Below, one piece after another: positions 45,257-56,300 of a stretch of DNA of 64,000 nt (position 1 is its first letter; every line of letters begins with the position of its first letter). The notes below the pieces were generated by a model. That model was not told where the DNA came from. It worked only from the letters and a program-made list of their open reading frames with translations, and ran no database searches. This stretch comes from Rana temporaria (Eukaryota > Chordata > Amphibia > Anura > Ranidae): assembly GCF_905171775.1 (NCBI RefSeq), contig NC_053489.1, positions 154,460,142 through 154,524,141 on the forward strand, in the 5' to 3' direction. The position numbers and the translations under genes were made by a program.

Positions 45257-45640
45257 TGCCGTGTGCACACAATCAGAATTTCCGACAAGAAAAGTTCGAT
45301 GTGAGCTTTCGATTGGAATTTCCGACCGTATGTAGGCCCCATCAGATTTTTTGTGTTGGAATTTCCAACAGCAAAAAATTGAGAGCTGGTTCTCCAATTT
45401 TCCGATGGGAAAAGTTCTTGTCGGAGATTCTGATTGTATGTAATTCTGACGCGCAAAAAAACACGCATGCTCGGAATCAAGTCGACGCATGCTCGGAAGC
45501 ATTGAACTTCATTTTTCTTGGCTCGTCGTAGTGTTGTATGTCACCACGTTCTTGACGGTCTGAATTTTGTGTGACCGTGTGTGTATGCAACACAAGTTTG
45601 AGCCATGCTTTTCTTGTCGGAATTTCGTGTGTATGCAGCA
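45257..45640. mobile_element. Harbinger-like MITE copy 5
   Basis: Ends TGCCGTGTGCACACAATCAG and TTTCGTGTGTATGCAGCA, flanked by TTA (45254-45256) on the left and TAA (45641-45643) on the right, so one base of the target duplication has changed or only TA is shared. The interior has GGAATTTCCGACC and CGCATGCTCGGAA words as in the copy at 3497. Confidence 0.8.
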
Positions 45641-46110
45641 TAAGTGTGTACCCGCCTTTACTCTGCATTGTGTGGACTGTCATTATCCATCAACATTGTT
45701 GTAGAGCACAGTACACCCCACCTTGGGATATGTTTTTGAAGACCTCTTGTAAATCAAATGTGGTTTCCTGCTATGTAAGCTTGTTAGCCAAGACACAAAT
45801 CGAAATATGAAGACTGCCATTACTGAGTAGGGAAAGGATAGGAATGAAAGATAAGAAAGATTATTTCTCCTCACTACCTGTCACCAGCATATGAGATGAG
45901 GGGAAATCTGCAACAATGGCACAGACACCAATACAAGTATTATATTATTCATAGACTAGGTGAATGCTACTAATGCTGTGTATTGCCTCTTTGTCCCCAT
46001 TGCAAAATTTGTGTCACTTCCTTTCTGGCAACAACATTGAAGTGAGGCAGAAATTTAAGGGCAATAAAACCTGAAAGAGGTTCCAGCCCTTCCCACAAAG
46101 AGGTTCTAAC
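45641..46110. other. Intergenic DNA, no gene seen
   Basis: No repeat ends or credible exon found. Confidence 0.4.
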
Positions 46111-47002
46111 TTAACCACTTCAGCCTGAAAGGATTTATTCCCTTAATGACCAGGCCATTTTTTGCGATAAAGCACTACCTAATTTTAACTGACAATTGCG
46201 CAGTCGTGCAATGTTGTACCCAAACAAAATAGATGTCCTTTTTTCACAAAAATAGAGCTTTCTTTTGGTGGCATTTGATGAACTCTGCAATTTTGAAAAA
46301 TAAAACAATATTTTTTACTTTCTGCTATAATACATATTCAAAAAAATATATAAAACAAACAAATTTCTTCATCAGTTTAGGCCAATATGTATTCTGCTAC
46401 ATATTTTTGGTAAAACAATTGCAATAAGCGTATATTGATTGCTTTGTGCAAAATTTATAGCGTCTACAATATAGGGGATAGATTTATGGACATTTATTTT
46501 ACTGGTAATGGCGGTGATCTGTGATTTTTAGCGGGACTGCTACATTGCAGCGGACAAATCTGACCCCAAGTAGCACTTTTTGGGGACCAGTGACATTATT
46601 ACAGTGATCAGTACTAAAAAAAAAAAACAGTGATCGTTGTATAAATGACACTGGCAGGGAATTGGGTTAACAGTAAGGGGCAATTAAGAGGTTAACTGTG
46701 TTCCATTAGTTTGTTCTAACTGTGTGGGGGATGGGCTCATTGGGACGACTCAGAGATCACTGTTCCTGATCACTAGGAACAGCAGATCTCCTGTCAGAAC
46801 GGGGATCCATCCTTGTTTACATTGAAGATCCCTGTTTTGCCTCTCTGTACAGTGATCACAGGTGGTGCACTCCCATGGCACACATTGGGCACATGCATGC
46901 CCACATTATCTATTACATTAAGCTATGTACAGGTATGTCGTTTTGGGCAATAGAGCCGATCTGCCGCAGTATATGTACTATGGCTGGTCGGCAAGTGGTT
47001 AA
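46111..47002. mobile_element. TTAA-flanked MITE, complete, piggyBac-like
   Basis: TTAACCACTT opens and AAGTGGTTAA closes the element, giving TTAA at 46111-46114 and 46999-47002 and CCACTT/AAGTGG termini. It is 892 bp and is the reference copy for the fragments at 262-304, 24027-24309 and 26044-26615. The CC-starting terminus with TTAA fits piggyBac. Frames inside are not genes. Confidence 0.85.
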
Positions 47003-47936
47003 AACGTTTTTTGGCTAGGAATACATTTAAAGCTCATGTCAAGTTTACTTATCTTGATTTTCTTGAGTACCAGTGAGTATCTTGAATACCCAGGATAAAG
47101 GGATATATACTTTTATGTGTATATTAGGACGTAATAAAAAAAAATCACAATTGTTGACCTGGCAGGAAGGCACTTCTCTTGTGGGCTGACAACACATAGC
47201 ATTTTTGGGAACAGAGTGGTGTCAGCCCTGCCCAGTTATCTTTTAATAAACGACTCTAAATCCTCGTGGAAAGGGGTGAGTATTGCCTCAGTTAGGCTAA
47301 TGATAAAGCCATTTTGATTGTGCCAACATCCCAGTTAATATATAACCTGTATGACCCAATAATTTAAAGAGCCAAGGCTGCTTGGGGCCCAGGCAATTCC
47401 ATAAACATAGGTCAAAAAAAGGAGGGAAGGAGGGGGAGGGGACTTTCACGGCACTCATAGGAAACCAGGTATGTGTAAAAAACAACATTTATCAACATAA
47501 AACGGTTTACACGTTAAAAACATTTGGGCACAAATCAACATTGGGTATACAACCAATTATGACAGATAGGTGGAGCCACAGGGCCTTGACCAGTTTCGCG
47601 GCAAAGCCGCTTCTTCAGGAGGATTCTAAAAGATGATAGTGACATGAAATAAAAAACAAACAAGCACAGAGGATATATGTATACATATAAAACAGTATAA
47701 ATAAAAGGTAATGATAAACAGCAGTGCACTTTTCTGAGGGAGTAAAACTCACCCAAGTTGGTCAGAAGATTCAAGCACCGGGTCTGGTAAGTTACCCCTA
47801 GCGCATGACGGGGGAAGCTTAGAACGGGCTCTGATAAAGTGAACAAGGTCATAAATATTAATACTCGTAAGGGTAAATAAACAGTCTAAGGTAAAGGGCA
47901 CCAGGTAGTGAGGTGAGGGAAGTGGGTGGGATGAAA

Positions 47937-48277
47937 AAAGGGAAAGGGAGGGAGAAGAAAAGGGAAGGGAAAACAGGGAAGAGACGAGGGGGGGAGGGAT
48001 AGGGGGGTTTTGTTTGGGAGGAAGGGGGAGGGGGGAGGGGGGGGGAAACAAAAAGAAAAAATTATAAATGAAAATAAAAATAAATAATAAATGAAAACCA
48101 GAGGGAGGGAAGAGGGGGACGGTGAACAAAGAGGAAAGAAGGGGGGGGAAGGAGGGGGGAGAGGAGAAAAAGGGCAAAAAGAAAAGAAAAAGGGGGGAGA
48201 GAGAGGATGGGGGAACAAATAGGGGGGGGAAGGGATATTGAATGAGGGGGGAAGGGGGGAAGGAGGGGAGGAAGGGG
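47937..48277 (+). repeat. Polypurine tract, G/A only over most of 340 bp
   Basis: The plus strand is almost all G and A, with many runs of four to nine G, broken only by one AT-rich island at about 48058-48098. It forms the spacer of the 600-bp inverted repeat. Long G-runs allow G-quadruplexes, and the strand bias allows triplex DNA. The Pro/Ser-rich frames on the minus strand are translations of this tract. Confidence 0.93.
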
Positions 48278-48591
48278 GGGATTTCATCCCACCCACTTCC
48301 CTCACCTCACTACCTGGTGCCCTTTACCTTAGACCATTTATTTACCCTTATGAGTATTAATATTTATGACCTTGTTCACTTTATCAGAGCCCGTTCTAAG
48401 CTTCCCCCTTCATGCGCTAGGGGTAACTTACCAGACCCAGTGCTTGAATCTTCTGACCAGCTTGGGTGAGTTTTACTCCCTCAGAAAAGTGCACTGCTGT
48501 TTATCATTACCTTTTATTTATACTGTTTTATATGTATACATATAGCCTCTGTGCTTTTTTTTTATTTCATGTCACTATCATCTTTTAGAAT

Positions 48592-48632
48592 TCTCCTGAA
48601 GAAGCGGCTTTGTTGCGAAACCGGTCGAGGCC
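48592..48632 (+). other. CTGAAGA-hairpin-GAAAC motif, hammerhead-like
   Basis: The order is TCTC, CTGAAGA, A, GCGGC, TTT, GTTGC, GAAAC, CGGTC, GAGG. Outer TCTC/GAGG and inner GCGGC/GTTGC can pair (with G-U pairs), and GTC fits the favoured hammerhead cleavage triplet. The extra A before stem II is a departure from the standard core. The mirrored copy at 47587-47618 has a perfect GCGGC/GCCGC stem. Confidence 0.4.
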
Positions 48633-48882
48633 CTGTGGCTCCACCTATCTGTCATAATTGGTTGTATACCCAATGTTGATTTGTGGGGTCTGTCCCCAAA
48701 TGTTTTTAACGTGTAAACCGTTTTATGTTAATAAATTTTGTTTTTTACACATGCCTGGTTTCCTATCAGTGCCGTGAAAGTGCCCTCCCCCTCCTTCCCT
48801 CCTTTTTTGACCTATGTTTATGGAATTGCCTGGGCCCCAAGCAGCTTTGGCTCTTTAAATTATTGGGTCATACAAGTTATAT

Positions 48883-49883
48883 ACTCTAAACCCCCCCCAT
48901 AATATTTTCTCTTAACATGGGCCCTAATTATTCTAAAGCCCAAGATAAGAAGTAAAAGGGCTAATTGGACTCCTCGACATAACATAGGAAGTGTGCTCAG
49001 AACACAGCTCTGAATTTCTGACATGATCAGCAGGTTTTCTTTAATTATATCAGACAAAAAACAAAACACTTTTATGGTTTAGTTAACTCACCAAAATATA
49101 ACAAAAAAGAGAAGTTAATTGATAGGGTTTGCATATACTTTAACTAAAAACCAACTGTACATTTTAACTGCAACTGTAATGATGTTAGATTGCCAAAGCA
49201 TGCAGTCATCATATTAGCATATGGATATTTATTTAGCATTAAGTCAGACAGTTTAGAGCACATAATTTAGGCTTAAATACAAGTAATTTGTGCTGGCATA
49301 TTGTTGTTATAAAACTACCTTTACTTGACCTTCCAGCTGCCAGCACTAATTACATCTCAAGTGCTGACCGTTCTTGTAATGTATCTGGTAATTGCTATTA
49401 CTATGTGATTTTTCTGAAGAAAAAAAAAATCTACATTTGAAAGATTATTTATTAGGCACATTAGTGTGACTGTGGGGAAATGACAGAGGAACACATTTCT
49501 CTTCACCACAGTGAGAGCTGAATTTTATTGTAGGCGCATTGCCACATCGCATACTTCACAACAACATCATCTTTTTTCCCACGGACTGCTATTCTGCAAT
49601 TTATTAATTTATTATTGCACTGTGCACCTCCTCCAACAATGACTGCTCTTCACAGCTGGGGAAAAACATGTTACTGATATACTGGGCTCTAAACAAAATC
49701 TCTTCTCTGCTTTCACATTACTACACTGAATGTAATCACTCCAGAAATATCCACAGCACTTGAGCCTCAAGCATAGGAGGCAGCTTTTTTCTCAAAGGTT
49801 TCTGAAGTGCTGCAGTTATGTTAAAAGAAAAATGTAACTGACTCTCCCATCACAAAGTTGTATTTATCAAATGAATTATGAAC
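48883..49883. other. Unique-looking AT-rich DNA, possible conserved non-coding element
   Basis: From about 49080 to 49650 there is no repeat structure, and there are many TF-like cores: TTTGCATA, TTAGCATATGG, CTAATTACA, TTAGCATTAAG. The composition and lack of repeats resemble developmental enhancers of vertebrates. This is a suggestion from texture only. No exon is seen. Confidence 0.3.
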
Positions 49884-49960
49884 TTAAAGGAACACTAAAG
49901 TATTTTTGTTTTTTGTAAAATAACAAACATGTTATACTTACCTCCACTGTGCAGCTCGTT
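49884..49960 (+). mobile_element. TTAA MITE 5' end fragment, Kolobok-like
   Basis: TTAAAGGAACACTAAAGTAT is a terminus of the same style as TTAAAGGGTCACTAAAGG at 35134. It continues as AACAAACATGTTATACTTAC and is cut at about 49960 where the ATTCG-rich array begins. Confidence 0.6.
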
Positions 49961-50703
49961 TTTAGTGTTGAGCAGAATATGCCATATTCGATTTCGCGAT
50001 ATATCTCGAATATATATTCGAATATTCGAGATATATTCGCTAAATTCGAATATTCGTGATATTTTATCGAAATTAAATGATTGCGATTTTTCGCTATTGC
50101 GAATGCGAAAATAATTGCGAATTTTTAATAACTGCGGTAGGAGCACTCTGATTGGCTCACAATATTCTTGATATTTTGTCAAAATTTCGCAAAATGCGAA
50201 TGCGATATTGATGGCGAAATTTCGACAACAGCGCTAGGAGCACTCTGATTGGCTCAGAATATTCGTGATATTTTATCGAAATTTTGCAAAATGCGAATGC
50301 GATATTTATTGCGCAATTTCGACAAATGCTGGAGGAGCGCTCTGATTGGCTCAGAATATTCGTGATATTTTATCGAAATATCGCAACATGCGAATGCGAT
50401 ATTTATTGCGCAATTTCGAGAAATGCTGTAGGAGCACTCTGATTGGCTCAGAATATTCGTTATATTTTATCGAAATATCGCAACATGCGAATGCGATATT
50501 TATTGCGCAATTTCGAGAAATGCTGTAGGAGCGCTCTGATTGGCTCACTCTGAAATCGAATATTCGAGATATTTTAGCGCAATTTCACAAAATGCGAATG
50601 CGAAATTGATTGCAGATATTTCGAAAACTGCTGTAGGAGCACTCTGAAATCGAATATTTATGATATTTTAGCCAAAAAATATTGCGATTTTTCGATCGCG
50701 CAT
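49961..50703 (+). promoter_or_regulatory. 97-bp tandem array with ATTGGCTCA boxes
   Basis: The block is made of units that contain GAATATTCGTGATATTTTAT, GCGAATGCGATATTTATTGC and GGAGCACTCTGATTGGCTCA. ATTGGCTCA starts at 50151, 50248, 50345, 50442 and 50539, exactly 97 bases apart each time. ATTGG is the inverted CCAAT box, the NF-Y site. The array lies directly before the first exon of the Myb/SANT-like gene. A promoter role is inference; the periodicity is seen. The flanking left part (49970-50060) is rich in inverted ATTCGAAT words, as at an element end. Confidence 0.6.
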
Positions 50704-51648
50704 GCGCAATCGCGCGAACAAAACGCGACCATTTCCTGGACCCTTGCCAGTTTCCAACTTTATGATCGCAACGCAATCGCAGAGCAAGATGGTTGGAAGT
50801 AATTTCACTGTATCTGAGAAAAAGATGCTGATTTGTGTAAGTATTTTGACCACTGTTATTTCATTATCTTCAACTGCATTTTAGTCTAGTTTAAAAGTTA
50901 GTATATATGATCAGATATTAGTATTTCACAAACAATGTGTCTCCTGTTTTTACAAAACTACAACTCCCAGCATGCCTGGACAGCTGCAGACACCCTGGTT
51001 GGTAAATGTGTATTTAGGCACTTTTCCTTGTTATTTAGCATAATGAATTTAACATTTTTTTGGACATAGGACGTATGCGAACGTCCTGACTTCAGGGTCC
51101 TCAAGGCCCAAGGACGTTCGAATACATATTGCCCTTTAGATGTTGCAGAACTACAACTTCCAGCATGCCTGGGAATGCTGGCACTTCTAGTATTGTAAGT
51201 TCTGCAGGCCCACATTTTTCAGGCCTTTATGCACGGGTCTCTAAACTGTGGCACCCTAGATGCAGCAAAAGTAAAATTCTTAGCATGCACTGACAGACCG
51301 TGGCTGATGGGAGTAGTAGTTTTGCAACAGCTGGAGGTGGACTGGTCTTGAAACCCTGAGTTAGGTAACAAACCCGTAGTGTTTTGCAACCATTCTGCCT
51401 CCAGCTGTTTTTTTTCTGTTGAAAAGCCTGTGGCGTGCAAAACACAACCCAAAAACTCCACCCGGTGCAGGGAAAAATGTGCACACACCTAAAGAGTGAC
51501 ATCACAAAAAACTGCGACGGGTGCATACGTCAGTGGTCCTCCGAAAAGGTCCCGTCTCTGACCCCCCGGGGCGTTAGGCTCCTGACAGGGAAAAGAGTTA
51601 CTGTGGTCCATACAGCCGAAGCCATATGGACCCATCTCGGTCCAAGCA
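50704..51648 (+). repeat. Tandem duplication around exon 1, copy A
   Basis: This block and 51649-52606 are near-identical direct copies, both opening with GCGCAATCGCGCGAAC and closing with GGTCCAAGCAGC. Copy A contains an exon-1-like segment at 50789-50836. Differences are scattered single bases, plus a short CGAACAACACG addition near the start of copy B. Confidence 0.93.
50789..50836 (+). CDS. Alternative first exon (copy A) of the Myb/SANT-like gene
   Basis: ATG at 50789 opens 16 codons (MVGSNFTVSEKKMLIC) followed by GTAAGTATTTTG, the same donor as copy B. The only amino-acid difference is Lys instead of Glu at residue 11. Splicing from here to 53793 would keep frame, so copy A could be an alternative start or a dead duplicate. 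Confidence 0.5.
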
Positions 51649-53373
51649 GCGCAATCGCGCGAACAACACGCGAACAACACGCGACCATTTCCTGGACCCT
51701 TGCCAGTTTCCAACTTTATGATCGCAACGCAATCGCAGAGCAAGATGGTTGGAAGTAATTTCACTGTATCTGAGGAAAAGATGCTGATTTGTGTAAGTAT
51801 TTTGACCACTGTTATTTCATTATCTTCAACTGCATTTTAGTCTAGTTTAAAAGTTAGTATATATGATCAGATATTAGTATTTCACAAACAATGTGTCTCC
51901 TGCTTTTACAAAACTACAAGTCCCAGCATGCCTGGACAGCTGCAGACACCCTGGTTGGTAAATGTGTATTTAGGCACTTTTCCTTGTTATTTAGCATAAT
52001 GAATTTAACATTTTTTTGGACATAGGACGTATGCGAACGTCCTGACTTCAGGGTCCTCAAGGCCCAAGGACGTTCGAATACATATTGCCCTTTAGATGTT
52101 GCAGAACTACAACTTCCAGCATGCCTGGGAATGCTGGCACTTCTAGTATTGTAAGTTCTGCAGGCCCACATTTTTCAGGCCTTTATGCACGGGTCTCTAA
52201 ACTGTGGCACCTTAGATGCAGCAAAAGTAAATATCTTAGCATGCACTGACAGACCGTGGCTGATGGGAGTAGTAGTTTTGCAACAGCTGGAGGTGGACTG
52301 GTCTTGAAACCCTGAGTTAGGTAACAGACCCGTAGTGTTTTGCAACCATTCTGCCTCCAGCTGTTTTTTTCTGTTGAAAAGCCTGTGGCATGCAAAACAC
52401 AACCCAAAAACTCCACCCGGTGCAGGGAAAAATGTGCACACACCTAAAGAGTGACATCACAAAAAACTGCGACGGGTGCATACGTCAGTGGTCCTCCGAA
52501 AAGGTCCCCGTCTCTGACCCCCCGGGGCGTTAGGCTCCTGACAGGGAAAAGAGTTACTGTGGTCCATACAGCCAAAGCCATATGGACCCATCTCGGTCCA
52601 AGCAGCCGAAGCCACAAGGACCCAACATCCTCGGAGGAACTGCCGAAACAGAACCCTCCTCGGTGAGGCTCCCCTGAAGGGAGACCCCATGAGAGCCGGT
52701 GAACCTAACCAGAAGGCCGAATCTACCAACTCCCAAGACTTTCAGAGACCGGCCCGAGGACCAGCACCCTACTCGCCACACATAAAGTGCAAGCACCAAA
52801 ACAAAAAGAGTGACAAACAAAACAGAACACGGGGAAAAATAATAAAAGAAAGTGGGGAAAAGGAAGATGGGAGAGTGAGGAAAGTGACCAATGTGAAATA
52901 ATTCTGCCTCCAGCTGTTGCAAAACTAAAACTCCCTGCATGCAACTGGCTGCAATTACCCCCCCCCCCTCTCCCCCAATGTGAATGTACAGGGTATATTC
53001 ACATGGGCTGTGGCTTACAGTGTGCTTCTAGCTGAAGCAAATTCGGCGCTGCAGCTCAAACCCTCAGCGGGAAACTACTGTGAACCCCATGCCCCTCTGA
53101 CTGTACCTTAAAAACACTACACCACACTAAATATAAATAAAAAAACAAAACATATACACATACCCCTACATAACCACCCTCACCTCCACATTAAAAGAAA
53201 ACATCTTGTACGGCACTGTTTCCTAAACGGAGCCTACAGCTGTTGCAAAACAACTCCCCGTTATTACCGGACAGCCATTAACTGTCCAGGCATGCTGGGA
53301 GTTAAAGTATAATTGTTGTACAGCTGGTGACGGTGAGCTACATGGTGTATCAGAGCATGCTGGTAGTTGTAGT
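50957..53373. promoter_or_regulatory. Cluster of seven ZNF143/Staf-like motifs
   Basis: The plus-strand sites are ACTACAACTCCCAGCATGCC (50957-50976), ACTACAACTTCCAGCATGCC (51150-51169), ACTACAAGTCCCAGCATGCC (51913-51932), a repeat of the second at 52106-52125, and a weaker ACTAAAACTCCCTGCATGCA (52924-52943). The minus-strand sites are at 53289-53308 and 53353-53373. The known ZNF143 long motif is close to ACTACAATTCCCAGCATGCC. Two of the seven are copies made by the tandem duplication. Binding has not been tested. Confidence 0.55.
51649..52606 (+). repeat. Tandem duplication around exon 1, copy B
   Basis: Second copy of 50704-51648, carrying the exon 1 at 51745-51792 that is nearest to the rest of the gene. 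It is 13 bases longer, mainly from a repeated CGCGAACAACA near its start. Confidence 0.93.
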
Positions 53374-56300
53374 TGTTAAATAACATCAACTCCATTATTT
53401 ATTCAAAATTAATTCATCAAAAAGTCAAAATAAACAAACATATTATTGTTCCTATATAAAGATAGGGATGAAAAAAAATAATCTATTGTACAGGCCCATT
53501 ATCAGTGTCCAAAAATAATTATAGCGGTCAGATGAATAGCAACGCATATCTCCCCTATACGTGTATCCTGTGTTGTTAATAATATATACATAATTATGCA
53601 AATGATAATGGCTGCTATATTTATGCAAAAAAGGTGGCGACCGAAATGGCAGGATATAAAATCTGTCATGTTACCCCTGTCATTGATTAATAAGGCGAGA
53701 ATGCTTCCAATTGTTGAATACCATACATTTACGCCATATATCCATAAGGCTAAAAAAAAGTATTACAATATACTTTGTTCTTCATCTTGCAGAGGTTCCT
53801 AGAAAAGGGCTATGATCAGCTCCGCAGGCAGCCTGAGAAAAAGGCTGTGGTCAGCGCCCTAATGACCGACTTCGGCGGCCAACACGATCACCTGGCAATA
53901 GTCAAGAAGTGGTCTGACCTGAAGAGGCGCCACATGGAACAGGTCAGACGTCTTCGGGATAGATATCATCCAGGTAAGTTATTGTTGACAGTTATGTTTT
54001 TTCTTTCCAAAGTGTATTTTGTGCGTGAACTCGAGAGAGAGGAGCCGGCCTGCAGGAGTTGGGAGGCCTCCCCCAGAGGCAATCTGCCACCTTTCTCCAT
54101 GCCCCGGGTGGCAATGGCGGGTGTGAGGGGGTCCTCCCAACCCCACCTCGCATAGCACACCCACCAAGGGCGGGGCTGAGACCACCAAACTCAATTCACA
54201 TGTAGCCGAGAGCGGGATCCGAACCCCTAGCTGCAGAGGTGAATTGCTTGTCAGCGCAGTGGCAATCGCGTTGAGCCACCGCAGCTCCTTTGGTGACAGT
54301 TATGTAAGGTCATATGTAATTCATGTAAGGTCAGATGTTGTTAACCAAGATGCCATGTTGTGCTAACATATATCACTACCAGCCAAGGTATTCATAGTAC
54401 TGTTGAAAAAAGACATGGGACAGCAGACAGGAACACAGAAGTTATGTGGGAACATACTTTTCCCATTGCTTTGCATGGGACTTTAAACAAAAACCCCGAC
54501 CCTCACCAATGTGGGTAGTTAAGGGATAAATTAACGATCCTATACTTTAAGTGGACGTATAGGTAACATGTGACCAAGTGTTATTGAAATATCTACAGCT
54601 GTTATGAAGTAACATGTATTTCCCATAGAGTTGAATGGGACTTTTAAGAAAACCCCCGACCATGGCAAATGGGGGTGGGTAAGGGTTAAACCACCTATCC
54701 TATGTTTGTGGCTGACATATAAGTAACCTGTGTGCCAAGTTTCATGTAAATATCTTTAGCCGTTTGGACGTGATGCTGGAACATACATACACACATACAT
54801 GCACACACACGTTGAGTTTTATATATATAGATTCCCACTAAATTCCTGTGTTAGGCGTGGGGTTGTTATAGTAATCCCGTGTGCTCCATCAGGCCCTTTT
54901 TTTAACATGAGATCGTCTGAACAAATCAAAGGAGACAAAAACAGCTCATTTTAACATGGTGGCAGCCCAGCTCACGCTCAGTCCCCTGTAGTGCCCACAA
55001 GACCCTTTAATATAACATTGTCCCATTGGTTAACTGTCTATATAAATCAATTTGTATTCATATACAATACAGCAGAGTACACAGAATTTGCATACGTCAT
55101 TAGAAAACATTTTTATAATATATGAACATTGTGTTATTATAGGAGCTCCGCTACCAGTTGTGCGCGCCAAGCGCAGAAGGCGCCAGGCCGATGAGGAGGA
55201 GGAGGATGCGGCAGAGGAGGATGCGGCAGAGGAGGATGCGACAGAGGAGGAGATGGATGAGGAGGAGCAGCCAGGGCCCTCCCACTCGCCAACCCCAGCT
55301 CCTGTTGAGGTGCAAGCTGAGGAGCTTCCCCCCCCCCCACCCCAACTTCTCAAGGAGACGAGCAGGAGGAAGACAGCGGTCCTGTGAGCCTCGCTCAGGA
55401 AGGTAAATATGTGCACAATGATTAACAACATTTCAACAATAAAATGTAGATATAAAAATGGACAACATATAAAGCGCACCCGTCAGATTGTAGAACCATA
55501 ATATGGTATTTATGATAGAAGTATACAGGTAGTGCAGAATTATTAGGCAAGTTGTATTTTTGAGGATTCATTTTATTATTGAACAACAACCATGTTCTCA
55601 ATGAACCCCAAAAACTCATTAATATCAAAGCTGAATATTTTTGGAAGTAGTTTTTAGTTTGTTTTTAATGTTAGCTATTTTAGGGGGATATCTGTGTGTG
55701 CAGGTGACTACTATTACTGTGCAGAATTATTAGGCAACTTAACAAAAAAATAAATATATACCCATTTCAATGATTTATTTTTAACAGTGAAACCAATATA
55801 ACATCTCAACATTCACAAATACACATTTCTGACATTCAAAAACAAAACAAAAACAAATCAGTGACCAATATAGCCACCTTTCTTTGCAAGGACACTCAAA
55901 AGCCTGACATCCATGGATTCTGTCAGTGTTTTGATCTGTTCACCATCAACATTGCGCGCAGCAGCAACCACAGCCTCCCAGACACTGTTCAGAGAGGTGT
56001 ACTGTTTTCCCTCCTTGTAAATCTCACATTTGATGATGGACCACAGGTTCTCAATGGGGTTCAGATCAGGTGAACAAGGAGGCCATGTCATTAGTTTTTT
56101 TTATTTAATACCCTTTCTTGCCAGCCACGCTGTGGAGTACTTTGACACGTGTGACACATGATAATGATTGATTAATAAGCAAAAAAAATATTTTATTTAT
56201 TTGGTAACGTTCTTTGAAATCCAAATGTTTTTTTATTATATCCTAACAGCATCAAGAAAGATGATGAGGCAGAACGCGCTCATAAAGAAAACCCACCAGA

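Larger units (their letters stand above)
47342..48882. repeat. 1.5-kb fold-back element, 600-bp arms
   Basis: Left arm 47342-47936 and right arm 48278-48882 are reverse complements with few differences. Shared words include AACCTGTATGACCC, CACGGCACTCATAGGAAACC (its counterpart has one change), and TACCCCTAGCGCATG. Each arm carries the CTGAAGAAGCGGC-loop-GCGAAAC motif (minus at 47587-47618, plus at 48592-48632). The centre is a polypurine tract. Both arms point outward with the motif's 5' side toward the centre, a head-to-head layout. Confidence 0.9.

Noticed and set aside
47749..48305. Pro/Ser/Phe-rich minus-strand frames of about 140 codons
   Set aside because: They translate the complement of a polypurine tract and have no domain.
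55030..55479. 149-codon minus-strand frame rich in Ser and Ala
   Set aside because: It is antisense to exon 3 of the Myb/SANT-like gene; the plus strand has splice sites and matching phases.
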